From NCBI RefSeq assembly GCF_036181745.1, contig NZ_CP108080.1:4529501-4593500 (forward strand): a stretch of 64,000 nucleotides of DNA, written 5' to 3'. The notes beneath the pieces are model-generated. The model was not told where the DNA came from, searched no databases, and saw only the letters and a list, made by a program, of their open reading frames with translations. Below, in pieces: positions 40,454-48,757 of this stretch (the first letter of the stretch is position 1; every line of letters begins with the position of its first letter). Both the position numbers and the translations under genes were made by a program. The stretch comes from Streptomyces sp. NBC_00259. GTDB lineage: Bacteria > Actinomycetota > Actinomycetes > Streptomycetales > Streptomycetaceae.

Positions 40454-42358
40454 GTGGACAACGCAGAGAACCTGATCGCGCTGCTGGTCGCGGCGCCCCT
40501 GCTGGGAGCGGCGGTGCTGCTGTGCGGCGGGCGCCGGCTCGACCGCACGGGCCACTGGATCGGCACCGCGCTCGCCGCCGTCTCCTTCGTCATCGGCGTC
40601 GTGCTCTTCGCCGACATGCTCGGCAGGCCCGGCGACGAACGGACGCTCACCCAGCATCTGTTCAGCTGGATCCCGGTCGAGGGCTTCCAGGCGGACGTCG
40701 CCTTCCAGCTGGACCAGCTGTCGATGACCTTCGTCCTCCTGATCACCGGCGTCGGCTCGCTCATCCATCTGTACTCCGTGGGGTACATGGAGCACGACGA
40801 GCGCCGCCGCCGCTTCTTCGGCTATCTCAACCTCTTCCTCGCGGCGATGCTCCTGCTGGTCCTCGCCGACAACTATCTGCTGCTGTACGTCGGCTGGGAG
40901 GGCGTCGGCCTCGCCTCGTACCTGCTCATCGGCTTCTGGCAGCACAAGCCCAGCGCGGCGACGGCCGCGAAGAAGGCCTTCCTGGTCAACCGGGTCGGCG
41001 ACATGGGCCTGTCGATCGCGATCATGCTGATGTTCACCACCTTCGGGACCTTCGCCTTCGGGCCGGTGCTGGAGTCCACGGGGAAGGCGTCCGAGGGCAC
41101 GCTGACCGCTCTCGGCCTGCTCCTGCTGCTCGCCGCCTGCGGCAAGTCCGCCCAGGTGCCGCTGCAGTCCTGGCTCGGGGACGCGATGGAGGGCCCGACC
41201 CCGGTCTCGGCCCTGATCCACGCGGCGACGATGGTCACCGCCGGCGTCTACCTCATCACCCGCTCCGGGGCGATCTTCAACGCCGCACCGGACGCACAGC
41301 TCGCGGTCGTGACGGTCGGCGCGGTCACGCTCCTCTTCGGTGCCATCGTCGGTTGCGCGAAGGACGACATCAAGAAGGCACTGGCCGGTTCGACGATGTC
41401 GCAGATCGGCTACATGATCCTGGCGGCGGGCCTCGGCCCCATCGGATACGCCTTCGCGATCATGCATCTCGTGACGCACGGCTTCTTCAAGGCCGGGCTG
41501 TTCCTCGGCGCCGGTTCGGTCATGCACGGCATGAACGACGAGGTGGACATGAGGAGGTACGGGGGTCTGTGGAAGTTCATGCCGATCACCTTCGTCACCT
41601 TCGGTCTCGGCTATCTCGCGATCATCGGCTTCCCCGGCCTGTCCGGCTTCTTCTCCAAGGACAAGATCATCGAGGCGGCCTTCGCCAAGGGCGGCACGGA
41701 GGGCTGGATCCTCGGTGGAGCGGCCCTGCTGGGCGCGGCCATCACCGCGTTCTACATGACGCGCGTGATGCTGATGACCTTCTTCGGTGAGAAGCGCTGG
41801 CAGCCCGACGAGAAGGGTGACCTGCCGCATCCGCACGAATCCCCGAAGACGATGACGGCGCCGATGATCGTGCTCGCCTTCGGCTCGGTCTTCGCCGGCG
41901 GGCTGTTCTCCTGGCACGAGTCGTTCGTGAAGTGGCTGGAGCCGGTCACCAGCTTCGACCACGGCCACTCACCGCTCAGCGCCTCCACGGTCACCCTCTC
42001 CACGGTCGCGGTGATGCTTCTCGGCGTCGCTCTCGCCTACCTCCAGTACGGACGGCGTCCGGTGCCCGCCACCGCCCCGCGCGGCTCGCTGCTCACCAGG
42101 GCGGCCCGCCGGGACCTCCTCCAGGACGACTTCAACCACGTCGTCCTGGTCCGCGGCGGCGAGCACCTCACCCGCTCGCTCGTGTACGTGGACCACAGCC
42201 TGGTCGACGGGGTCGTCAACGGCACCGCGGCCTCGATCGGCGGCCTCTCCGGCCGGCTCCGCAAGCTGCAGAACGGCTACGCCCGCACCTACGCGGTCAC
42301 GATGTTCGGAGGTACGGCTGTGCTGATCGCCGCGACCCTGCTGATGAGGGCGGTGTAA
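40454..42358 (+). CDS. nuoL: NADH-quinone oxidoreductase subunit L
   Basis: 634 residues, antiporter-like proton-pumping subunit with about 16 helices and the lateral C-terminal helix. Conserved signatures are YVGWEGVGLASYLLIGFW (pumping Glu), VPLQSWLGDAMEGPTPVSALIHAATMVTAG and THGFFKAGLFLGAGSVMHGM. The GTG at 40454 begins the first helix; the longer open frame runs inside nuoK. Four bases separate its stop from nuoM. Confidence 0.97.
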   Translation: MDNAENLIALLVAAPLLGAAVLLCGGRRLDRTGHWIGTALAAVSFVIGVVLFADMLGRPGDERTLTQHLFSWIPVEGFQADVAFQLDQLSMTFVLLITGVGSLIHLYSVGYMEHDERRRRFFGYLNLFLAAMLLLVLADNYLLLYVGWEGVGLASYLLIGFWQHKPSAATAAKKAFLVNRVGDMGLSIAIMLMFTTFGTFAFGPVLESTGKASEGTLTALGLLLLLAACGKSAQVPLQSWLGDAMEGPTPVSALIHAATMVTAGVYLITRSGAIFNAAPDAQLAVVTVGAVTLLFGAIVGCAKDDIKKALAGSTMSQIGYMILAAGLGPIGYAFAIMHLVTHGFFKAGLFLGAGSVMHGMNDEVDMRRYGGLWKFMPITFVTFGLGYLAIIGFPGLSGFFSKDKIIEAAFAKGGTEGWILGGAALLGAAITAFYMTRVMLMTFFGEKRWQPDEKGDLPHPHESPKTMTAPMIVLAFGSVFAGGLFSWHESFVKWLEPVTSFDHGHSPLSASTVTLSTVAVMLLGVALAYLQYGRRPVPATAPRGSLLTRAARRDLLQDDFNHVVLVRGGEHLTRSLVYVDHSLVDGVVNGTAASIGGLSGRLRKLQNGYARTYAVTMFGGTAVLIAATLLMRAV

Positions 42359-42362
42359 CCCG

Positions 42363-43934
42363 ATGTCGTTCCCACTCCTCACCGCGACGGCGGCGCTCCC
42401 GGCGCTCGGTGCGATCGCCACCGCGGCCGTGCCGGCCGGCCGGCGTGCCGCCGCCAAGTGGCTGGCGCTGCTGGTCTCGCTCGGCACGCTGGTGCTGGCG
42501 GCGGTCGTGGCCGCCCGGTTCGAGCCCGGCGGGGCCCGCTATCAGCTCACCGAATCCCATGCCTGGATCAAGGACTTCGGGGTGCGGTACGAGCTGGGCG
42601 TCGACGGGATCGCGGTGGCGCTGATCGCCCTGACCGCCGTACTGATCCCGTTCATCATCCTGGCCGGCTGGCACGACGCCGATCCGCTGGAGACGAAGAG
42701 CAAGCGCTGGCGGCCGACACAGGGCTTCTTCGCCCTGATCCTTTCGGTCGAGGCGATGGTGATCCTCTCCTTCGAGGCCACCGACGTCTTCCTCTTCTAC
42801 ATCCTCTTCGAAGCCATGCTCATCCCGATGTACTTCCTCATCGGCGGCTTCGGGGACCGTGCCCACGCGGGCAGCGACGAGAACGCGGCGGCCCAGCGGT
42901 CCTACGCCGCCGTGAAGTTCCTGCTCTACAACCTGGCCGGCGGCCTGATCATGCTGGCCGCGGTGATCGGGCTCTATGTCGTGGCGGGCAACTTCTCGCT
43001 CACGGAGATCGCCGAGGCCCGCGCCAACGGCACGCTCGACATGGCGACGAACACCGAACGGCTGCTGTTCCTCGGCTTCTTCTTCGCCTTCGCGGTGAAG
43101 GCGCCGCTGTGGCCGCTGCACACCTGGCTGCCCAACGCCATGGGTGAATCGACCGCTCCGGTCGCGGTGCTGATCACGGCCGTCGTCGACAAGGTCGGCA
43201 CCTTCGCGATGCTCCGCTTCTGCCTCGGGCTGTTCCCGGAGGCGTCGGAGTGGGCGACACCGGTGATCCTGGCCCTGGCGCTGATCAGCATCGTCTACGG
43301 GGCGCTGCTCGCCGTCGGCCAGCGCGACATCAAGCGCCTGATCGCCTACGCGTCGATCTCGCACTTCGGCTTCATCGTCATGGGCATCTTCGCGATGACC
43401 AGCCAGGGCCAGTCCGGCGCCACGCTCTACATGGTCAACCACGGGATCTCGACGGCCGCGCTGATGCTGGTGGCCGGCTTCCTGATCTCGCGGCGCGGCT
43501 CGCGGCTCATCGCCGACTACGGCGGAGTGCAGAAGGTCGCCCCGGTGCTCGCCGGCACGTTCCTCATCGGCGGGCTCGCGACGCTGTCGCTGCCGGGACT
43601 CGCGCCGTTCGTCAGCGAATTCCTGGTCCTGGTCGGGACGTTCGCGCGCTATCCGGTGGTCGGGATCATCGCGACCTTCGGCATCGTGCTCGCCGCGCTC
43701 TACACGCTGGTGCTCTACCAGCGGACGATGACGGGCCCGGTGAAGGAGGAGGTGCGGACCCTTCCGGATCTGCGCCTGCGTGAACTGGTGGTGATCACGC
43801 CACTGATCGCGTTGCTGATCTTCCTCGGCGTCTATCCGAAGCCGCTGACGGACATCGTGAACCCGGCCGTCGAGCACACCATGTCCGACGTCCAGAAGAA
43901 GGACCCCCAGCCCGAGGTGGAGGCGGCCAAGTGA
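42363..43934 (+). CDS. nuoM: NADH-quinone oxidoreductase subunit M
   Basis: 523 residues, the second antiporter-like subunit, with about 14 helices. FYILFEAMLIPMYFLIGGFG carries the key Glu, and APLWPLHTWLPNAMGESTAPVAVLI the conserved Lys/His segment. RDIKRLIAYASISHFGFIVMG and the C-terminal helix are normal. It overlaps nuoN by four bases. Confidence 0.97.
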   Translation: MSFPLLTATAALPALGAIATAAVPAGRRAAAKWLALLVSLGTLVLAAVVAARFEPGGARYQLTESHAWIKDFGVRYELGVDGIAVALIALTAVLIPFIILAGWHDADPLETKSKRWRPTQGFFALILSVEAMVILSFEATDVFLFYILFEAMLIPMYFLIGGFGDRAHAGSDENAAAQRSYAAVKFLLYNLAGGLIMLAAVIGLYVVAGNFSLTEIAEARANGTLDMATNTERLLFLGFFFAFAVKAPLWPLHTWLPNAMGESTAPVAVLITAVVDKVGTFAMLRFCLGLFPEASEWATPVILALALISIVYGALLAVGQRDIKRLIAYASISHFGFIVMGIFAMTSQGQSGATLYMVNHGISTAALMLVAGFLISRRGSRLIADYGGVQKVAPVLAGTFLIGGLATLSLPGLAPFVSEFLVLVGTFARYPVVGIIATFGIVLAALYTLVLYQRTMTGPVKEEVRTLPDLRLRELVVITPLIALLIFLGVYPKPLTDIVNPAVEHTMSDVQKKDPQPEVEAAK

Positions 43935-45580
43935 GCACGACAGCTGTCCACAGCCTGTGGACAACGGCAGCCCAGCCGCTGGACAAGATCCCGGCCCCGC
44001 ACATCGAGTACGCCCAGCTCGCGCCCACCCTGATCGTGGTCGGCGCGGCGGTCCTCGGTGTCCTGGTCGAGGCCTTCGTCCCGCGTCGAAGCCGCCACTA
44101 CACCCAGGTGTTCCTCGCCGTCGTCGCGCTGGCCGCCGCGTTCGCCGCGGTGGTCGGCCTCGCCGCCGGCGGATACGGCACGACCAAGGCGCACATCGCC
44201 GCGATGGGCGCCATCGCGGTCGACGGGCCCGCGCTGTTCCTGCAGGGCACGATCCTGCTGGCCTCGCTCGTCGCGATCTTCACCTTCGCCGAGCGCCGGC
44301 TCGACCCCGCCGTCCACGGCAACCGCATCGACTCCTTCGCCGCACAGGCCGGGTCCGTGCCGGGCAGCGACGGCGAAAAGGCCGCGGTCAAGGCCGGGTT
44401 CACCACCACCGAGGTGTTCCCGCTGGCGCTCTTCGCCATCGCCGGCATGCTCGTCTTCCCGGCGGCCAACGACCTGTTGACGCTGTTCGTCGCGCTCGAG
44501 GTCTTCTCCCTGCCGCTGTACCTCCTGTGCGCCCTGGCCCGCCGCAAGCGGCTCATGTCGCAGGAGGCCGCGGTCAAGTACTTCCTGCTCGGCTCGTTCT
44601 CCTCCGCGTTCCTGCTGTTCGGCATCGCCATGCTGTACGGCTACGCGGGCTCCGTCTCGTACGCCCGGATCGCCGACGTCGTCGACGGCACGGTCAAGAC
44701 GATCGACCCGGCCCTCGCCGGCACGATGGGCAACGACGCGCTGCTGCTCATCGGAGGCGCGCTGATCCTGATGGGGCTGCTCTTCAAGGTCGGCGCCGTG
44801 CCGTTCCACATGTGGACCCCGGACGTCTACCAGGGTGCGCCGACCCCGGTCACCGGCTTCATGGCGGCGGCCACCAAGGTCGCCGCGTTCGGCGCGCTGC
44901 TCCGGCTGCTGTACGTGGTGCTGCCCGGGCTGCGCTGGGACTGGCGGCCGGTCATGTGGGCCATCGCGATCGTCACCATGCTCGGCGGTGCGATCGTCGC
45001 GATCACCCAGACCGACATCAAGCGGCTCCTCGCGTACTCGTCCATCGCGCACGCCGGGTTCATCCTCGCCGGTGTCATCGCGGTGACCCCCACCGGCGTC
45101 TCGTCCGTGCTCTTCTACCTGGCCGCGTACTCCTTCGTGACGATCGGCGCGTTCGCCGTCGTCACGCTGGTCCGGGACGCGGGCGGCGAGGCCACGCATC
45201 TGTCCAAGTGGGCCGGGCTCGGGCGGCGTTCGCCCCTGGTGGCCGCCGTCTTCGCGGTGTTCCTGCTGGCCTTCGCCGGCATTCCGCTGACGTCCGGCTT
45301 CTCCGGCAAGTTCGCCGTCTTCCGGGCGGCGGCGGAGGGCGGCGCCGGAGCGCTGGTCGTGGTCGGTGTGATCTCGTCCGCGATCGCCGCGTTCTTCTAC
45401 ATCCGGGTCATCGTGCTGATGTTCTTCAGCGAGCCGACGCCGGAGGGGCCGACGGTGGCCGTGCCGTCGCCGCTCACCATGACGACGATCGCGGTCGGTG
45501 TCGCCGTCACGCTGGTGCTCGGTGTGGCGCCGCAGTACTTCCTGGATCTGGCCGGGCAGGCGAGCGTCTTCGTCCGGTAG
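43931..45580 (+). CDS. nuoN: NADH-quinone oxidoreductase subunit N
   Basis: 549 residues, the third antiporter-like subunit and last gene of the operon. FVALEVFSLPLYLLCALARR and KVGAVPFHMWTPDVYQGAPTPVTGFMAA are conserved; TDIKRLLAYSSIAHAGFILAG follows. The GTG start overlaps the nuoM stop as GTGA. A hairpin terminator follows 20 bases after its stop. Confidence 0.97.
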   Translation: MSTTAVHSLWTTAAQPLDKIPAPHIEYAQLAPTLIVVGAAVLGVLVEAFVPRRSRHYTQVFLAVVALAAAFAAVVGLAAGGYGTTKAHIAAMGAIAVDGPALFLQGTILLASLVAIFTFAERRLDPAVHGNRIDSFAAQAGSVPGSDGEKAAVKAGFTTTEVFPLALFAIAGMLVFPAANDLLTLFVALEVFSLPLYLLCALARRKRLMSQEAAVKYFLLGSFSSAFLLFGIAMLYGYAGSVSYARIADVVDGTVKTIDPALAGTMGNDALLLIGGALILMGLLFKVGAVPFHMWTPDVYQGAPTPVTGFMAAATKVAAFGALLRLLYVVLPGLRWDWRPVMWAIAIVTMLGGAIVAITQTDIKRLLAYSSIAHAGFILAGVIAVTPTGVSSVLFYLAAYSFVTIGAFAVVTLVRDAGGEATHLSKWAGLGRRSPLVAAVFAVFLLAFAGIPLTSGFSGKFAVFRAAAEGGAGALVVVGVISSAIAAFFYIRVIVLMFFSEPTPEGPTVAVPSPLTMTTIAVGVAVTLVLGVAPQYFLDLAGQASVFVR

Positions 45581-45599
45581 CCCCCCGGGGCGTGATCAT

Positions 45600-45645
45600 C
45601 CCGAAGGCCCGGCTCCTCCCGACGGAGGGCCGGGCCTTCGGCTGC
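45600..45645 (+). terminator. Terminator of the nuo operon
   Basis: A perfect 12-base-pair stem (CCGAAGGCCCGG with CCGGGCCTTCGG) with a 17-base loop, starting 20 bases after the nuoN stop codon. Confidence 0.82.
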
Positions 45646-45710
45646 GCCGGGCCGCCGGAAGAGGACTACGCTCGACAGCGGGAGGGCTGGCAGGTCAAAG
45701 GAGAACCGTC

Positions 45711-45860
45711 ATGATCGACCAGTACCAGTACCCCGAGTACACCACCCCCTCGCAGGCCGAGGGCGAGGACACCGAGTCGACCGAGGAACAGCACCCCGAC
45801 ACCCCGAGGACGACCCCGTCCCAGGCCGAGGGCGAGCGTACGGCGGACGACGACCGCTGA
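45711..45860 (+). CDS. 49-residue acidic peptide with a duplicated TTPSQAEGE motif
   Basis: A short protein beginning MIDQYQYPEY, with TTPSQAEGE twice (residues 11-19 and 34-42) and an acidic overall composition. The two DNA copies differ at three third-codon positions, all synonymous, so the peptide sequence is conserved within the duplication. AAAGGAG at 45697-45703 is an excellent ribosome-binding site eight bases before the ATG. There is no signal peptide or membrane segment. It has its own position behind the nuo terminator. It looks like a real small protein; function unknown. A precursor-peptide role is possible but no modifying enzyme is nearby. Confidence 0.78.
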   Translation: MIDQYQYPEYTTPSQAEGEDTESTEEQHPDTPRTTPSQAEGERTADDDR

Positions 45861-45959
45861 GCGGTCGGCCGACCGGCCCCGGCGCCCGGGCAACCCGCGG
45901 CCGCTGTCCGACGTCCTCCAGGGCGCAGGACCTTGATCGTGTACGTGGGGGGGGACACC

Positions 45960-46259
45960 ATGGGGGCATCAGCGGCGCAGGCCGAGCAGCGACGGACCGC
46001 GAGCATCGCCGACACCTGGCCGGCGGTGCTGCTGCTCCTCCCGGCCCTCCTGCTGCTGAGGTACGCCGGCGAGCACAGCTGGGCCTACTGGACCGGGGCG
46101 GTCATCGGCCTGTTCGGACTGACCGGAGCGGCCTTCGAGATCACCGCCGCGGTCAAGCATCTGGCGAAGCGGCGCAAGCCGTGGGTCGCGGTCTGGGCCC
46201 TCCTCGTGCTGATGGCCGCATCGGTGCACCTGGTCCTCAGGCTGGCCGAGCGCTGGTGA
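45960..46259 (+). CDS. Hypothetical small membrane protein
   Basis: 99 residues with three hydrophobic segments (about 18-34, 40-60 and 73-92) separated by short basic loops (KHLAKRRKP). The ATG at 45960 follows a run of G (45946-45954). I recognise no family. Its last 23 bases overlap the convergent GntR-HEAT gene. Confidence 0.7.
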   Translation: MGASAAQAEQRRTASIADTWPAVLLLLPALLLLRYAGEHSWAYWTGAVIGLFGLTGAAFEITAAVKHLAKRRKPWVAVWALLVLMAASVHLVLRLAERW

Positions 46260-47232
46260 CGCTCCGGGCCGCGTAGGCCCGTACGTCGGCGTCCGGATCG
46301 TCCGTGGCCGTCCCGAGCGCGGCACGGGCCTCGGCCCCGTCGTGACGCAGCAGTGCGAGGACCGCCGCCTTGCGGACATCGGCGTTCGGGTCGCCGAGCG
46401 TCTTGGCGAGGGCGGGGACCGCCACGTCCTGGGCGGCGGCACGCAGGGCCGTGGCGGCGCCTGCGCGGACCTGCCAGGCCGGGTCGGTGAGCGCGCGTCC
46501 ACGGCGGCGGGCGCGAGACCGGGCGGGCAGCCCGCGGACCCCGTCCCGAGAGCCTCCAGGGCCGCCGCGCGGTGCCTGGAGCACGGCCGCCGAGTGGGCG
46601 TCGGCGTTCACGGCCTCGAGGGTGATCTCGGCGCTGCCGAGCGGCTGTCCGGTCAGGGCTTCGAGCAGCCGGAACACATCGGTGTGTTCCAGGGCGCAGC
46701 CGATGAGGTCGGCGCCGATGTCCATCGGGACGTACGTGAGGTCGAGGGAGAGCGGCAGCCCGCCGAGGAGCCGGAGCCGTTCGATGTAGAGCACGTCGCT
46801 GTGCTCGGGTACGCGGAGACGGGCGGCCACCGGGGCGGGGGCCGGGACCGGGCCGACGGTGCGGACCTCGTTGGTGACCCTGCCCTGTTCACGCAGGGTC
46901 TCGGCGAGGCCTTCCAGCCGGTCGAGGCCGTGCCGGTACTTGTGGCAGACGACGACCGTGCCGAGCCCCGGCACCCGTTCGACCAGCTGCTCGGTGCGGA
47001 GCAGGTCGAGGGCCTGGCGGACGGTGTTGCGGGTGGCGCCGTAGTCACGGCCGATGGTGCCCTCGTGGGGCAGCGCGCCGTCGGGGAAGGCCCCGGCGAG
47101 GATCTGGTGGCGCAGCAGGTCGGCGAGTTGCCTGGCCTGGTCGGCACGCAGCCGGCGACGCCGGGCGGCGACGGTGGTCGCTCCCTGTCCGGCGTGGTCT
47201 CGGATGCGTTCGGCGGGCATGCGTCGGACCAT
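46237..47232 (-). CDS. GntR/UTRA regulator fused to HEAT repeats, with an irregular junction
   Basis: 331 residues. The N-terminal winged helix (HEGTIGRDYGATRNTVRQAL, about 56-75, within domain 30-95) is followed by a UTRA ligand domain from about 105 to 220 that ends early. From residue 248 HEAT repeats follow: LTDPAWQVRAGAATALRAAA, LGDPNADVRKAAVLALLRH, TDDPDADVRAYAARSV. The linking segment 223-247 (46492-46566) is odd: read in this frame it is an Arg/Gly/Pro string with poor third-position GC, while the +1 frame reads AALEALGTG and PAAVDA with good GC3. This suggests two compensating frame changes or sequence errors. Either a true fusion or a damaged gene. ATG 47220 is an alternative start. 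Confidence 0.75.
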   Translation of the reverse strand: MVRRMPAERIRDHAGQGATTVAARRRRLRADQARQLADLLRHQILAGAFPDGALPHEGTIGRDYGATRNTVRQALDLLRTEQLVERVPGLGTVVVCHKYRHGLDRLEGLAETLREQGRVTNEVRTVGPVPAPAPVAARLRVPEHSDVLYIERLRLLGGLPLSLDLTYVPMDIGADLIGCALEHTDVFRLLEALTGQPLGSAEITLEAVNADAHSAAVLQAPRGGPGGSRDGVRGLPARSRARRRGRALTDPAWQVRAGAATALRAAAQDVAVPALAKTLGDPNADVRKAAVLALLRHDGAEARAALGTATDDPDADVRAYAARSVTSARPA

Positions 47233-47423
47233 GCCGACGCGTGCCCGCCGTTGGTGTCGCGGCAGTGTCGCGCCACTCCCGTGCTTCGGGAGAGCGGCTC
47301 TGAACTGCGGTTACGCGGTTGTGCCGGGAAGATCTGCCACCGGTCGCCGCACGGTCACGGCGGTCCCGGCGCCGAGCGGCCCGCAGCCGTCAGGGGCCTT
47401 TCGGCCGTTCCGTCCCGCCGAAC

Positions 47424-48665
47424 TCACTCGTCGCCGTAGGGGACGGCGGGAACGATACGGCCCGTGACCTCGCCGAGGCCGACCTTCACACCGTCCGGGC
47501 CGGGGGCCCACGCCGTGATGGTGACCTCGTCGTCGTCCTCCAGGAAGGTCCGCTTCCCGTACGGCAGTTCCAGCGGGTCGCGGCCGTTCCAGGTGAGTTC
47601 GAGGAGCGAGCCGCGCTGGTGGACCTCGGGGCCGCTGACCGTGCCGGAGCCGTACAGGTCTCCGGTGCGCAGGGAGGCGCCGTTGACGGTCATGTGCGTG
47701 AGCTGCTGGGCGGCCGTCCAGTACATGGTGGCGAACGGCGGCTCGGACACGATCTGTCCGTTGATCGCGACGGAGATACGGAGGTCGAAGCCGCCGGGTT
47801 CCTCGTCGGCGGAGTCGTCCAGGTAGGGGAGCGGGTCGACGTCCCGGGCGGGCGGGGAGACGCGTGCGGCGTCCAGGGCCTCCAGCGGGGTGACCCACGC
47901 GGAGACCGAGGTGGCGAACGACTTGCCGAGGAACGGGCCGAGCGGCACGTACTCCCAGGCCTGGATGTCGCGCGCGGACCAGTCGTTGAGCAGCTGCAGC
48001 CCGAAGACGTGGTCGCGGAAACCGTTCAGCGGGACGGGCCGGCCCAGCGCGGAGGGCGTGCCGACGACGAATCCGACCTCCGCCTCGATGTCGAGCTTGA
48101 CGGAGGGGCCGAAGACGGGCGCCGGGTCGGCGGGGGCCTTCCGCTGCCCGGAGGGGCGGATGACGTCGGTGCCGGAGACGACGACCGTTCCGGAACGGCC
48201 GTGGTAACCGATCGGCAGGTGCTTCCAGTTGGGGGTGAGCGGCTCGCCGTCGGGACGGAAGATGTGTCCGACGTTGGTGGCGTGGTGCTCGCTGGAGTAG
48301 AAGTCGACGTAGTCGGCGACCGCGTACGGAAGGTGCAGGGTGACCGCACCCAGCGGGTGCAGCAGCGGCTCGATGTCCTGACGGTGGGCCGGCACCGTCA
48401 CCCACGCGGTGAGCGCGCGGCGTACGTCCCGCCAGGCGGTGCGCCCGGCCGCGAGCAGCGGGCCCAGGTCCGGCTGCGCGAGCAGCGCGGCGTACGGGGA
48501 GCCGAGGGTGTGCGCCGCGGCCCCCGCGTCGAGCACGTGGTCACCGATGCGGACGCCGAGCCGCCGCCGGTCCGGCTCGTCCGCCGTGGTGAACACGCCG
48601 TACGGAAGGTTGTGCGGGCCGAAGGGATCGCCCTCGGCCAGATCGAGCGGGCTCTGCTCGGGCAT
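47424..48665 (-). CDS. fahA: Fumarylacetoacetase
   Basis: 413 residues, the last enzyme of tyrosine/homogentisate catabolism: it hydrolyses fumarylacetoacetate to fumarate and acetoacetate. Conserved segments include YVDFYSSEHHATNVG (metal and catalytic His region), PIGYHGRSGTVVVSGTDV, the metal-binding DIEAEVGFVVG, NDWSARDIQAWEYVPLGPF and GKSFATSVSAWV. The ATG at 48665 begins with the family's N-terminal domain. A longer open frame upstream runs antisense through the CocE-family gene and is not used. No other homogentisate genes are in the window. Confidence 0.95.
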   Translation of the reverse strand: MPEQSPLDLAEGDPFGPHNLPYGVFTTADEPDRRRLGVRIGDHVLDAGAAAHTLGSPYAALLAQPDLGPLLAAGRTAWRDVRRALTAWVTVPAHRQDIEPLLHPLGAVTLHLPYAVADYVDFYSSEHHATNVGHIFRPDGEPLTPNWKHLPIGYHGRSGTVVVSGTDVIRPSGQRKAPADPAPVFGPSVKLDIEAEVGFVVGTPSALGRPVPLNGFRDHVFGLQLLNDWSARDIQAWEYVPLGPFLGKSFATSVSAWVTPLEALDAARVSPPARDVDPLPYLDDSADEEPGGFDLRISVAINGQIVSEPPFATMYWTAAQQLTHMTVNGASLRTGDLYGSGTVSGPEVHQRGSLLELTWNGRDPLELPYGKRTFLEDDDEVTITAWAPGPDGVKVGLGEVTGRIVPAVPYGDE

Positions 48666-48757
48666 CGGTGCTTGCCTCGCTTTCCACGTGTGTGGGGGAC
48701 ACGTTACGTGGGGCCGGGGCACGGGCACAGCGGCGCCCGACCGGGCGACGGTGCCCG

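Noticed and set aside
45711..45860. Firm call of a RiPP (graspetide) precursor
   Set aside because: The repeated acidic/Thr motif is suggestive, but no ATP-grasp ligase, protease or transporter gene lies nearby.
47233..47423. Remnant gene between the GntR-HEAT gene and fahA
   Set aside because: The open frames here are extensions of neighbours; no start, domain or codon bias supports a separate gene.
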